64,000 nt of DNA, from NCBI GenBank assembly GCA_030533445.1, contig CM060070.1, forward strand, positions 29,598,501 to 29,662,500. The letters are read 5' to 3'. Shown here one piece after another: positions 25,496 to 37,181 of the stretch (its first letter is position 1; each line of letters starts with the position of its first letter). The notes beneath the pieces were generated by a model. That model ran no database searches, was not told the DNA's origin, and saw only the letters and a program-made list of their open reading frames with translations. The stretch is from Cyprinodon diabolis. Taxonomy: Eukaryota > Chordata > Actinopteri > Cyprinodontiformes > Cyprinodontidae. The translations under genes and the position numbers were made by a program.

Positions 25496-26550
25496 GAACA
25501 CTGCGGCCAAACACAAAGCCCAGCAGATCACCTCCGTAGGAGGCTTGAGGAACAGGACGCTCAGATCGTTGGACATGAGCATACCCTCCGTGAGTTGCAT
25601 ACTAAGCTAGAACATCAGAATCAAATACTACAAACATTTGTCAGCTACATGGGTAATGCTAACGCCACGCCAGCGGTACGTCCAGTTCCGGATCCACTTC
25701 CGCATCCAAGGTCACCGGCAGTGACGTCACTTCCTGAGTTCCGTCCAAGTCCGCCTGAAAGATTATCAGGTAATCAAAAAGATTGTAAGGGATTTTTATT
25801 CCAATGTCGATTACTTTTTGAACATTCTCCTGGCAGTTTTCCGAATGATAGAAAGAAAATATAATTTATTCTTTCTCAACTCACTGGACGAGCCCTTGAA
25901 TGGGCAGAGGCAAGGTTCTCCTCTGAATCCAGTTTCACTAGTACTTTTTCCGAGTTCATTTCAGAGTTTTCCCAAGTATTTAATCACGACACAGATAAGA
26001 CCATTGACTCTCGAGCCCTGCTGAATTTAAGACAGGGAAACTCCACAGTGGCTGAGTTCTCCATTGACTTCCGGGTCAAAGCCGCAGCCTCTGGTTGGAA
26101 TGAATGTGCACTCAAGAGTGCATATTTTAAGGCCTTAAATGATAACATCAAGGATGAACTAGCCACAATCGACGAACCGACTAGTTTGGAGGAATTAATC
26201 CGTTTAACCATCAGATTGGATAACAGGCTCCAAACTAGAAAAAACACTAGACAAAGAAGTCTGAATTTTTCCGTGTCAGCCCCTGCATTAAATAATGCTT
26301 CTGTTTTTTCTGGATCCACAGAACCTGTTTCCAAGCCAAAGTCTAAAAACCAGACTTTTTCTGTGCCTGTTCAAATCTCTCACTCAGATGGAGCGAGGCC
26401 GAACCCATGCAGATTGGACACACAAGGCTAACCCCTGAGGAAAGACAACAACGATTTAGGGGCAATCTGTGTCTATACTGTGGTGAGACTGGCCATGTCA
26501 TAGCTTCATGTCCGGCTAAGTCAAAAGCCAGGGCCCGTCAGAGGAATTGA
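25490..26550 (+). pseudogene. gag of gypsy copy 1, broken
   Basis: Begins MTEHCGQTQSPADHL with a coiled-coil-like N-terminal region (RRLEEQDAQI...LHTKLEHQNQ), then a proline-rich linker and a capsid-like region, and ends with a zinc knuckle [14 protein letters not shown] (C-x2-C-x4-H-x4-C). A stop at 25862-25864 and a frameshift near 26393, relative to copy 2, break it. The start codon lies within the last six bases of the LTR. Confidence 0.85.
25497..25507 (+). promoter_or_regulatory. Putative self-priming primer-binding site (copy 1)
   Basis: AACACTGCGGC lies one base inside the LTR and is the exact reverse complement of GCCGCAGTGTT in the LTR at 28373-28383. No usual tRNA-type TGG start is present. 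This matches Tf1/sushi-type elements, in which the 5' end of the RNA folds back as its own primer. Confidence 0.7.
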
Positions 26551-28345
26551 GGAGTCTGACGGGCCATTTGAAAACTGAAAAAGCTCCTCATCTGATGTTA
26601 CCTGCTACACTTTTTTTTTCTAACCAGAACCTCACCTTGTCTGCTTTCATTGACTCCGGATGTGAGAGTAATCTCATTGATTCTAATCTAGTCCAGCAAT
26701 TAAAGCTTGAAAATGTTCCGTTATCCAAGCCTCTCAGAGTATCCGCTATTGATGTAAAGAAACTCCATCAAGTCACTCATCAAACACAACCTCTAGAACT
26801 GTTGATCTCTGGAAATCATCGTGAGACATTAACCTTTTTTGTTTTCCCTTCTGCATGCTCCCCCTTGGTGCTTGGATTCGAGTGGCTGGAACGACATAAC
26901 CCCCATATCAACTGGGCTGAACGCCACATTGAGTCTTGGTCCACGTCCTGTCACGAGACATGTCTTCGTTCTGCAGCCCCTGCTGTTCAGTTCCCTAGAG
27001 GTAGGGGGGAGATAGACTCTCCTGACCTTACTTCTGTTCCTCCCGAGTATCACAATCTGGCACCAGTCTTCAGTAAGGTCAGTGCGACGTCTCTTCCACC
27101 TCACAGACCATATCACTGCGCCATAGACTTATTACCAGGAGCTCCTCTGCCCAGCAGTAGACTTTATAACATCTCTAAGCCTGAACGTGAGACCATGGAG
27201 AAATATATTAATGAGTCTCTGGCTGCTGGGATAATCCGTCCATCTTCTTCTCCTCTTGGTGCTGGTTTCTTTTTTGTGGGTAAGAAGGATGGTTCCCTAC
27301 GACCCTGTATAGATTACAGAGGCTTGAATCAGATAACCGTCAAAAATAAGTACCCACTACCATTACTGGCATCAGCATCTGAACCTGTTCAGGGTGCAAC
27401 AGTTTTCACCAAGCTCGATTTGAGAAATGCTTATCACCTCCTTAGGATAAGAGAAGGAGACGAATGGAAGACAGCCTTTAAGACCCCCTTAGGCCAATTT
27501 GAGTATCTGGTCATGCCTTTTGGTCTCACAAACGCTCCTGCCTGTTTTCAGGCTCTAGTCAATGACGTCCTCAGAGATTTTTTGAATGTGTTCGTTTTTG
27601 TGTACATTGATGATATTTTGATCTACTCCAAGAACCTATCAGAGCATAAGAAACATGTCTGTCTGGTTCTTCAGAGACTTTTGGAAAACAAGCTCTTTGT
27701 GAAGGCAGAGAAGTGCGAATTTCACCAATCATCTGTTACTTTTTTGGGGTTTGTGCTCGAGGGCGGGCAGGTTAAGCCATCCGAAGACAAAATAAAGGCA
27801 GTTCTGGACTGGCCGACACCTGAAAACTGCAAACAGCTTCAGAGATTCCTTGGTTTTGCAAACTTTTACAGACGCTTCATAAGGAATTACAGTCAAACAG
27901 CTCTACCTCTCACAACTCTGACTTCGGTAAAGAAGACATTTCAATGGACACCTGAGGCCCAGAATGCTTTTGAAAAATTAAAGAACCTGTTTTCTAGAGC
28001 TCCCATTCTGATCCAGCCAGACCCCTCTAAGCAGTTTATCTTAGAGGTGGATGCCTCAGACTCCGGTGTTGGAGCAGCTTTGTCTCAACAATTTGACTCA
28101 GACCAAAAGATTCATCCTTGTGCCTTCTTTTCACGTAGACTCTCACCAGCGGAGCAAAACTGATGTTGGAGATCGAGAACTTCTAGCCATCAAACTCGCC
28201 TTGGAGGAGTGGAGACACTGGCTCGAGGGGGCCGAGCATCCAGTTTTGGTCTGGACAGACCACAAGAACCTGGCCTATCTCCAATCCGCCAAACAAGCTA
28301 ATCCATGTCATTCTAGATGGTCATTGTTTTTCTCCCGATTCCAGC
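26547..28345 (+). pseudogene. pol of gypsy copy 1: protease, reverse transcriptase, partial RNase H
   Basis: Open for 538 codons to 28163, in the -1 frame relative to gag. Visible parts in order: aspartic protease ([12 protein letters not shown]), reverse transcriptase with [21 protein letters not shown] and the catalytic [15 protein letters not shown] and FANFYRRFI blocks, then RNase H ([14 protein letters not shown]). A two-base loss near 28161 shifts the frame; the RNase H-like frame resumes ([23 protein letters not shown]) and stops at the deletion junction. No integrase or chromodomain is present. Confidence 0.9.
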
Positions 28346-28938
28346 TAACCAGCTGTCAGACCTTGCTTCGACGCCGCAGTGTTGACCTTAGTTTGGTTAG
28401 CAACCTGAGCCTTGAAACTGAAAAGAATCTTAGCTATCTCTGGAGAGAGATCCGATTCTAACTCTCTTCTGTTTTTGCCTCACAGGAAACCTGTCTCTAG
28501 CCAGAAGCTCTGGATGAGCTTAACCTGCCAATCTGCCCTGGAGAGCCAAACCTGAAGATTCCTATGTGGATTCCCCTGCTGCTCTTAGTTAAGAGCTGGA
28601 AACTCTGATCAAGGTCTGCCATTAAAGTCAGAAGCTAGACGCTGCAGCTGCTCTGGAACTCTGCTGAACAAACAGTCTCTGGACCCAACGGTTCCCTCTC
28701 TCTCAAAGAGAAGCCCAGATTCAGTCAAGGTATAATTCTGAATTATCAAAGACTCATTCTCATCAGCCTGCCTTCTAATCAAACTATCTTCTCAGCAGAC
28801 TTCTGTGAAACAGCCCGGACCAGCCCCTGACCCAGTACATTGTCTCTATTTGTAAAACATTCAATAAACCTTGTTTAACTTTTACCCAGCCTCCGTTGTG
28901 TTCTGCATATGGGCTAAGAACCTGAACCCATCATGACA
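28346..28938 (+). repeat. 3' LTR of gypsy copy 1, lacking U3
   Basis: Matches copy-2 LTR from about 61095 to 61700. It contains the predicted transcription start GCCGCAGTGTT (28373-28383), AATAAA near 28863 and the terminal ATGACA. The TATA box found in copy 2 at 61090 lies just outside the retained part. Confidence 0.88.
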
Positions 28939-29323
28939 TATATATATATATATATATGGACTGATTTGAGTTGTATTTGCACCAAGTGTAGTTCCTCAAT
29001 TTAGATATGAGTTTTTCAACAATGTCTCATAAAATCAGTAAGATATCTTTTTTCGTTTTGACTTTATACTAAAACTAAACTCAACTCAGCTGGTTTCATT
29101 TAAAAATAAAATGACAAGTCTTTTAATGAACACAAAAGACAGGTTCATGTAAAGCTTCTGGTATAATTTCTATGTGAAATATAAATGAACTACATGCAAA
29201 AATCTGACACAATATTTAATATATCAATTACAAACTAGTCTGTAAAAACATTTTCTGCTGTCTAAAACTGTAAAAAGCTGTACCTTTGTTTTGTGAACAA
29301 AAGCATGGTTATAAACTCTAAAC
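28939..29323. other. AT-rich semaphorin intron
   Basis: Begins with the (TA)n tract. No further feature recognised. Confidence 0.5.
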
Positions 29324-30434
29324 CGGAGGTCTTCAACGGGGGTCCGTGACCTCTAGGGGGTCATGAAAGTTTTGGTTTATTAGACTTTTTTTAATATTCT
29401 ACCCTGCAATTATTTTCCACTAAATGAAATGTCTTTAAATCCACATTAACATGAATTCAACACACTGTAGTAAATAGATAAATAGAGGCAGAAGATTTCT
29501 TTCAGTTATCAATGCACACATTCAGTGACACACAGGAGCTCTTTCAAGCTGGGCACCATTTCATTCACAACACCTGTCCTATCAACGAGGAATCAGAATC
29601 AGAAATACTTTAATAATCCCAGTGCGAAATTACTTTCGTTGCATGACTCCATGTCATACTCCCAGTCCTGGGTGCAGGCTGGGGTTTTGTTTTTCCTTTT
29701 TTCTCTCTCTGCAGGGCTGGACGGGCAGGTGCTCCTCATCAGCTGATTTCCACCCTTTTTAAGGAGCTGGAACCAGGAGGAGGACGTCAGTTCGTTAATG
29801 CTTTAGCGTTGGTACAACTGATCCTGATCCTGAACCAAGCCTAGAACCTAAGCTTTGCCAGAATCTAACCCTGTTCTCTCTGCTCCCTTCTCCTAGAACC
29901 CAGGATCCCAAGCCCTGAAACCACTCAGTCAGCCTCTAGGAACCTGTGAGGCTTCTGGTCTCAGAACCTTAAGACGCCCTCCTGCCTGAGCGCACCTGCC
30001 AGTCCACCCTCAGACACCACCATCCGATCTCGCCAACCGGACCTGCACCAATAGGCTGGACCACTGGACACCATCCTCCCAAACAGACGCCAAGCCGTCC
30101 TCTCTGTGAGTCTCATACATCCCTCACTCTTCTACCAGCACCGAACGGTTGCTCACCTGTCACCTAACTTCTTCCAGCCGTATCCTGACAACCCTGCCTG
30201 CCGGACTCCTCTCTGTACTACCACAAATCTTCAATAAAACCTCTAACAGATCATTGCCTCCGTGATTGCTCCTATTCAGTCTGAAAACCTAAACATGACA
30301 CTCCATCTATAATAGAGTGACTATAGGACCAGTTTGATATAATAATTTCATACAATATATATAATTAGGGGGTCCCCACTCCATCTCGCCATCAGTTTGG
30401 GGGTCCTTGGCCTGGAAAATGTTGAAGACCCCTG
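29324..30434. mobile_element. hAT-like non-autonomous transposon, split by a solo LTR
   Basis: Ends CGGAGGTCTTCAAC (29324-29337) and GTTGAAGACCCCTG (30421-30434) are inverted repeats, with 12 of 14 matching. The flanking 8-mers CTCTAAAC (29316-29323) and GTCTAAAC (30435-30442) agree at seven of eight. Without the LTR and its duplication the element would be about 457 bases. No transposase frame is present. Confidence 0.75.
29652..30300 (+). mobile_element. Solo LTR of a second gypsy-type family
   Basis: 649 bases starting TGTCAT and ending ATGACA, a perfect 6-bp terminal inverted repeat, and flanked on both sides by CTCCA (29647-29651 and 30301-30305). It contains AATAAA near 30233. The target duplication and lack of internal sequence show a solo LTR left after LTR-LTR recombination. 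Strand is given by the AATAAA. Confidence 0.9.
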
Positions 30435-32043
30435 GTCTAAACTACTTTTGTACATGCTATAACTGTTTTCCTTATAGTAAAATACTGAAAATTACAACAT
30501 AACTTCAAGAATAGCTGGAAAATCTTAGCTTTAGTAAATGATAGGGATCTACAGATCTTTTACTATGATGTTAAAAAAATATGTAAAAAGTTCACAATAA
30601 CTACTCAGAGGTTAAAAAAACAGAGCAGGAACTGCCGAAGCGTGACTAAAAAATCCTGAACCTACTCATGCACAGAAAGTGAATCCTGATACGCAAATCT
30701 AAACACATAAGCACACATGTTAAATACACCTCAGGGAGCATGAGTGGTTTCCAAATGTGGTCTTGATTATACGCCTGTATGACTCACCTGCTCCATTGAA
30801 CACACATCACATGTGCTGCCGGGTGGTGCACTGGTTTTTGTTAGTGTGGAGGTGGACCCCAGCAGGCTGCAGTCACAGGTCTCAAAACGAGAGGAGTGGG
30901 GCTATGTGTTGCTCTGATTGCATGGGTGTATGCATGTGGAGAGTCATTATATCTCATTCATGCATCTGTGTGTGTAATGATCAGTGAAATTGTCCAAAGC
31001 AAAAGAAAGCCATCAGAAAATCTGGAGTGTTCTTTTTTTGGTTCTGCTCTTGATTAAACTTCATGCTTTGATTATAATAGTCGAAATATAATAACAGAAT
31101 GTTGAAATTATTTAAAAAATAAAATAAAAAACGTTAATAGGACAGTAGTATGCCACCTCATTGAAGTTTAGGGCCAAAAAATCAAAAAAAAAAATACCTT
31201 GGACTCAAACGTTACCTTCAGAATCCACACCCTTAGATTTATTTACAGTATGACCATTTGCACAAAATGTTAAATATCATTAGCATAGCATTTCATAGTC
31301 ATATTAATATATACACTTAATTGTGTCCCGGAAATGTGAATGTATTTTTTGAGTGGTATGATCACAAGCTATTAAATCAGTTTCATCTTCAATGGCATGT
31401 GATTCTATATAGTAGCAGATATGCTAAAATATAGAACAGTATTTAATATTAGCACAGGTAATATTTCCAGTGCCTCTAAACCTCCAGAGGGATTTCTTCG
31501 TTTGTGTGTAAGAGATCCATAAAACATAACTTTACATTTTAACGTTTTGCTTTTTGTCTAACAGTTTCAGATATTAGAAAAAATTGAAAAAATTCCCAAT
31601 AAGTTAGACTGCAGCAAAATGCACAAATACAAGAAATTAAATACATTTATTTAACTCTCCTTAGTCATAAAATGCAGAAAAATACCAAGTAATGTTAAAG
31701 AAGAAAAGTGATGTTACGCCTGAAAGGTTTAGATTCAACTCCTTTTGAACGTATAGAATATTTTACAATCTTACAGCCTTAGTCATTTAAGCCGGACACT
31801 ATTCTGTTTTAAGGCATAATTAAAACAGAACACTGCTATTTGTTTTATCAGGACCAAAGAAAATTTCCAGCAGAGCGTCTCTCCCACTGCAGCAAAGCTT
31901 AGGTCTGCCGCAGCTGTCAGAGCTCTCCTTTTCACTTCACTTAAAGACAAATGCTAGTTGGTCCCTTTAAGGTCACCAACGATCTTTTACTACCCAACTG
32001 CCCATTTATGGTCTGGGTTGTGTTTTATTCTCTGCAGGCTTAC
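30435..32043. other. Semaphorin intron next to exon I, no recognised feature
   Basis: No repeat or coding signal recognised. The open frame 30757-30987 has no known domain. Confidence 0.45.
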
Positions 32044-32184
32044 TTCATGCATCGGGAGTAGAGCTGGCATCGGGCCACAGGCACTCTGACCACACAGGAG
32101 GGAAAGGCGAGGAGCAATGTGTGGCTCGCCCGGTCCAGGGTGAGAGACAACAGCTGTCTGGCATGCATAGAGTCCTCAGCACAC
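32044..32184 (-). CDS. sema6b: sema6b-like exon I (end of Sema domain, start of PSI)
   Basis: 141 bases. G completes the Lys codon and the exon ends with AA of the next Lys. The peptide is [20 protein letters not shown], then [20 protein letters not shown] and LYSRCMK. The acceptor is TGATGCAG and the donor is [17 protein letters not shown] is the class-6 boundary where the propeller closes and the PSI domain begins; the C..Y..C spacing starts the cysteine-rich PSI module. Confidence 0.95.
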
Positions 32185-34954
32185 CTGCATCACAGAAACA
32201 CACACAAACAACAAAAATTTGCATTAGGCAATTTCAAATTACCACTTTGCCAGTGCACGTCATACCCCTGATCTTAATCTGAGCAGAACAGGGCAAAAAA
32301 AAAAAAAAAAACTCTCTAGTTTTGGTGTGAAACACAAATAAATGAAATGCAGCAAATGCTGAACATTGAAATGCAAACCTAAATATGCAGAGATGATTGT
32401 GGATCTTTAAGGGGTCGACTGGCCTTCAAAAAGCAGCAGCCAGGGTCCACATTGTCTCTAATTGAGGCACAAAAGCTGGCAACTACCTGGCTTCATGCAG
32501 CAGATATACACCATATTATGCACGTGTTAAATCTGCAGGAGACGTTTTATGGTAATGAGATTGTGGATGGCCCACAGTCATTAGGAAGAATATATCATTC
32601 CTTCTAAGGCCAAGCTAGGAGTTATTCTTCACAGACAAAATCATCAAATACAAGGAAATGAATAGGGAGAGTCAGAAGGCAAAAAAATGCTTTAAGAAGA
32701 GGAGAAGAGTAAACAGACATAAGCTGAATGCAGCAAGTTCTTTCTTTGTACACATAACAAGGCTCAGAAATGACACCAGCAAACTAAAGTCACCTACCTG
32801 CTCTATATCAAGTCAATGGGTCATTATGTGTAATTATCATTTGTGATTGTGTGTCCTTAAACTAATCTGCTTTTGCAAATGGTACCTCAAAGGTTTTAGC
32901 TTTTTGTCTATAACTCATACTAACATTTTTAAACGTTGACATTTTAAAACTTTTTAAACGTAACGGGGGGTTTAGCTTTTTAACTGACTTTAGACAGAAA
33001 TGTGATTATTTCAGTTTGCTGAGCCCCTTATCAGAGACCAGTGGGTCAGAAGAAAATAAAATACTAATGTTTTGTTTTTCTATCTTTAGTCTTTTCGGCA
33101 ATTCAACAATTTAAGAGCTTCTCAAACCAGCAAAGGAAAGAATGACCCGGAGTCAGCTTCAGCGTAATACTAGGAAAGCGAAATGTGCACTCTTTTTTCT
33201 TTTTTCGTATCCTTTTAAGCTTTGAAGATAGATATTTGATTAGATTAGATATCTTAAAATACCAGTGAGGATCTTAATTCTTTTGTTAAAAATAATAAAT
33301 GAAGACCAACACCCACTAACTGTTGGTATTACTCTTCATTTAGGTTTTTTAGGAGGGTAAAAAAAAGCAAAGACTATATTTTCTCACAGAGTGGCTCTCT
33401 TTATAAGGCAAGAAAACATATTTCAAAATCCATCTAAGATCAGAATTAGCAGGTCAAAGCATTACAAATTAGAGATCGGAAATCGGCCCCAGGTCTGTAA
33501 TCTGTGAATCTCTAGGGTTCCTTTGTTTGTTTGTTATGCACAGGTTAGGATGGTGAAGGCCTGGAGCAAGATGTGTCTTCTGATTAGCTGGGTGCCTGCT
33601 GTGGTAGCTGGACTGTCAGAGACCTCCCAGCGAGCTTACCATGAACACCAAATTATTCCTAACACACTGGCTCCAGCCCACACCAGCTTGCTTGCCACAC
33701 TGCCCCCCCTAATTTCACTTGCAATCACTGTCCCTCATTTTGACAAATTTGAGGCAGAAATTACTAGGCATAGGTTGAAGGAGTAGGAAAAGTACTCCAA
33801 GATAAAGGTCTTTTTCTAGCTGGTCAATTCTGCAAATAATGCTTGGCTTTCATTTATCGATGAAAGAGGCTCTATGTATTCACAAGCCCAATTAGCGGAA
33901 CAGAAACTGTTTAGAAACATTTACTTTCTTTTGAAATGCCTTTAATTATCCTTGGACAAAGATAATCACCATCCAGAGCTGCCTGCATCTGTGTGACAAT
34001 TACTACCCCTCCCAATCCCCCTAAAACCACCACTGCCGTCATTCACCATGTGGATTCAGCTAAGAACAAAACAGGAAAAAGAACCGACATGAAGTGAAGC
34101 TCTTGTGCCTTGTGTAAAATGCTAATTACAGAAGCACAGGGGGCCTTGTTTAACCAAATCCTTTGTTAAGATCCAGATAAGGAATAGGATTCAATTCAGA
34201 CTGAAGATAGAGGGTCAGCCTTCCTTGCAAAAACTTTAGTCATGATCAAGGATGAGTGGCTCTTTCATAATTTTCTAATGTTTACCCATAACACTAATTC
34301 TCAAACTCATTAGAGGACAGTCAGCTGCGTGATAATGATTATTAGGCTTTTATTCAAGTCTTATCTAATCATCCTTTTTCTCTTTCTTGTATGTTATTGC
34401 ATTGTCTCAGAAACTTCATAGTGATTTGTATCTTGGTGGTCACATTCAAATGAACACATTCATTAGTTACATTGAACCCTAATGTAAGATTTGAACCTTT
34501 TAAGTTAAAAAATCTTATCACATATAAGGGATTTCTTATAGTAGTTTTGATACGTCAATCCTAAAAAAAGTCCTCAATATTTCTTCCTTTGAGGGAAGTT
34601 GTCCACTGTGAATTTGCAGGCTGTAACGTATGCAACGTCTTCCCGTTACTGATTGAAATTCTTGGAATGAACTAGTCATAAAATCTAAATACTAGTTCAT
34701 ATCATAACTGTCTACCTATATTTAGTTGTGGAGTTGGCAGCTCTGCTTGCAGTGTTTCTGCCAACTTAGATTTAACATGATCAAAGTGTACAAAGCCAGA
34801 GAAGAGCTCATTCAAAAATTGTGTCATTTTTGTACTTTATACAAAATCTATTTTTCTTTTTTTCTTTTAATGTTCTTTGTTGTTTCTGCATTTTTTTATT
34901 TATTTATCATTTATTTTTTCTTCTACTTGCTCTGATTCTGTTTTATTTTCCTAT
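32185..34954. other. Semaphorin intron, no recognised feature
   Basis: Includes an A17-type run near 32297. The open frame 33523-33786 has no known domain. Confidence 0.45.
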
Positions 34955-35044
34955 ATTTTAATCATGTAAAGCACTTTGCATTGTCTTTGTACTGAATTGT
35001 GCTATACAAATAAATTTGCCTTGCCTTGCCTTGCCCTGCCCTTT
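34955..35044 (+). repeat. Retroposon 3' tail with CCTTG repeats
   Basis: TGTAAAGCACTTTGCATTGT, then GTGCTATACAAATAAATTTG followed by CCTTG units is a common fish LINE/SINE 3' end. Confidence 0.65.
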
Positions 35045-35859
35045 TTAAGATAAGTTGTGCACCAATGGAATCAAAACCCTTTTGAAGGTTAACAGCATTA
35101 GATTGCTTTCAAAATTAACAATATGTAGTTTTTTCACCAAAACCAGTGCTGTACTGGTACTACTACTTAACTTATTGTTTTGTGTTTTTATCTAAAAGAG
35201 TTTAACTCTGGCCACCAAAACACTGATGTTATCGCAGCACTGCTTTGGTGCTGCAAAAGAAAGAAAAACTTTAATCAGGAGCTAGAGACAGCCTAATTGA
35301 GATAACAGTCATGTTTAAGACTTCAGAGTTTAGTTTTGATATCTTATTTCAAAGAATAAAAAAAACACAAGCGCCCAAAAAAAAAATATATATATATATA
35401 TAAATTAAACGTTGAGCTTTCATAATAATATTGTCAGATTACCATCATATTATCAACCAGCTCTCTCTTATCTTCCCAGACTTTTTCTAGATCCTCCATG
35501 CTAGAGTTTAAGTAGGTCAGTCTGCTGCTTACAACTGGGCTCCCAGCTGATTATCTTCCGCTAAACCCATAAATACCATTTCCGACATGTTTCCAGCACT
35601 GCTAATTTGAATGAGAAATCAGCTGATTAGGACTCTGATGTGTTCACAAGCACCACATGTTGTTTAAAGCAAGATAGTGCTGGTGATATAAGGGCATCTT
35701 TCTGCACCATGTGCTATAATCTTTAACAAAAACAGAATTAACAGTAAAATATGACAATATAAGCCAAATTGTATTTCTTAAACCACATTTTGTCAATCTG
35801 TCAATCCCTTCAATCTATCCCAGAATCTGCAGATTTGACTGTCTACTCTGGGGTTTGTC
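35045..35859. other. Semaphorin intron
   Basis: A short A-run plus (TA)n tract lies at about 35378-35402. Nothing else recognised. Confidence 0.45.
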
Positions 35860-35940
35860 TTTGTCAGTGAGCCCCAGGGCGGCTGTGCCTATAATGTATT
35901 ATAATGTAGAATGACTAATTGTAGTATAATGAAGCTTAAG
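35860..35940 (+). repeat. Fish interspersed repeat fragment (GAGCCCCAGGGCGGCTGTG type)
   Basis: Begins GTGAGCCCCAGGGCGGCTGT and continues into ATAATGTAGAATGACTAATTGTAGTATAATG, a degraded copy of a widespread fish repeat tail. Confidence 0.5.
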
Positions 35941-36137
35941 TGAAAATTCAATCTGGGAGATTCTTGTCAGATTCACCTGAACCCCCTGCGATGTCACTTG
36001 ATCAGCTCCAGCCAATCAACTCGGGCCACTTTCATCCACCTCCACCTCATCTCCTCCCTCATTCTCAGTCCCACTCATCCTCTAGCTTATTCCACCACCA
36101 GTGTCTGGGCCTCGGCGGGGAAGGCTCCACTCTACAT

Positions 36138-37033
36138 GCCAGAACACACCGGATCCGATCTGATCCGACAGAAAATTATGTCGGACGAAGTTGTGGCGTT
36201 TAGCACTTATTGAAAACCTGATATGATTTTCTGCAAGGGTGCTTGTGTAGATCCTACTTAGATAGAGCCCAGGTCTATTCTAGTTGGACTACGCAGCAAT
36301 TCAGCTGCAATTTCATGGGTCTGACAGGAAGAGAGATGCGATAACAAAGTAAAACACATCCGCTTTGGGGGGAAATACAAAAAAAAAATTTTTTATTTGC
36401 ACCGGGAAACAGTCAGTTTTGGAGTAGCACATCGCGTATATAGAATAGCAGGAGAGACTTGTGCAAGGACAATTAATGAATCATAAAAAAATTAATACTT
36501 TATCTATGATAGGAGAAAAACCGTTACGTAAAATAGTTAGAGATCTTCTTCGAGCCTTACACAAAAAAAATAAATGAGGGGAGACAGAGCAGTTAAGCGC
36601 GGCGTATCTCTCACACCTCTTTATAAAAAAAAAGAAAGGAAAAACTTGGATAAAATTCCCAGATCTCTCTGAGAGTCACCTCTCTGCCTAAGTCAGCATA
36701 TAAACCAATCCCACGCTGTTTATTGCCGTTTTTTTCTTTTCTTTAAACGGAGATCTCATTATGCTGGACAGACTTGTTAAGTGCGGCTTTGCTTTATAGA
36801 GTGCGCCGCTGATTTTTAAATTTCTATTAAATTTTTCCATTCAAAACATTTCATATTCTGTTTAATTCAAATGTGGGATTTTTTTTTTATTTGTGTATTG
36901 TACAGAAATGAAAAAAAAAATCTCAGTAGATCTCCCCATGCTGCCTAGTCAGAGCCACTCAACGAAGTCAGTGTGACATGGAAAACAATCGGATAGAAGA
37001 TTAAAAAGTTGTACACGACCGGTGTGTTCTGGC
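36138..37033. mobile_element. Candidate DNA transposon bounded by perfect 15-bp inverted repeats
   Basis: GCCAGAACACACCGG at 36138-36152 is exactly inverted at 37019-37033. The interior (about 870 bases) has no long open frame. No convincing target duplication was seen, so the true ends may lie a few bases away. Confidence 0.55.
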
Positions 37034-37041
37034 CTTAATCC

Positions 37042-37181
37042 TAATGCAACCGCTTTTTGCATTTACTGTGTCATATTTAGTTTCTTTAACACAATTGTTT
37101 TATGTCCTACCCTGCTAACATGAAACAATTGCGTTAAAGTAACTAAATATGATTAAGTAAATGGCAAAAACAGTTGCATTA
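37042..37181. repeat. Long hairpin: 59-bp inverted arms, 22-base loop
   Basis: Arms 37042-37100 and 37123-37181 match at about 50 of 59 positions. The outer ends are TAATGCAAC and GTTGCATTA. It looks like a MITE-type foldback element flanked by TA; because TA is itself palindromic, that target site is only suggestive. It begins eight bases after the right repeat of the previous element. Confidence 0.75.

Larger units (their letters stand above)
25211..28938 (+). mobile_element. Ty3/gypsy retrotransposon, copy 1: defective and internally deleted
   Basis: Order: truncated LTR (25211-25495), primer-binding site, gag remnant, protease, reverse transcriptase and partial RNase H, then an LTR beginning close to R. 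The rest of RNase H, integrase and the 3' U3 are gone. The junction lies near 28340-28356, where the RNase H frame (LFFSRFQLT) runs directly into LTR sequence also seen at 61095. The shared 285-base LTR parts differ at four positions and have no indels, so insertion is recent. Copy 2 (60969 onward) is close kin. Multiple coding breaks make it inactive. Confidence 0.92.
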
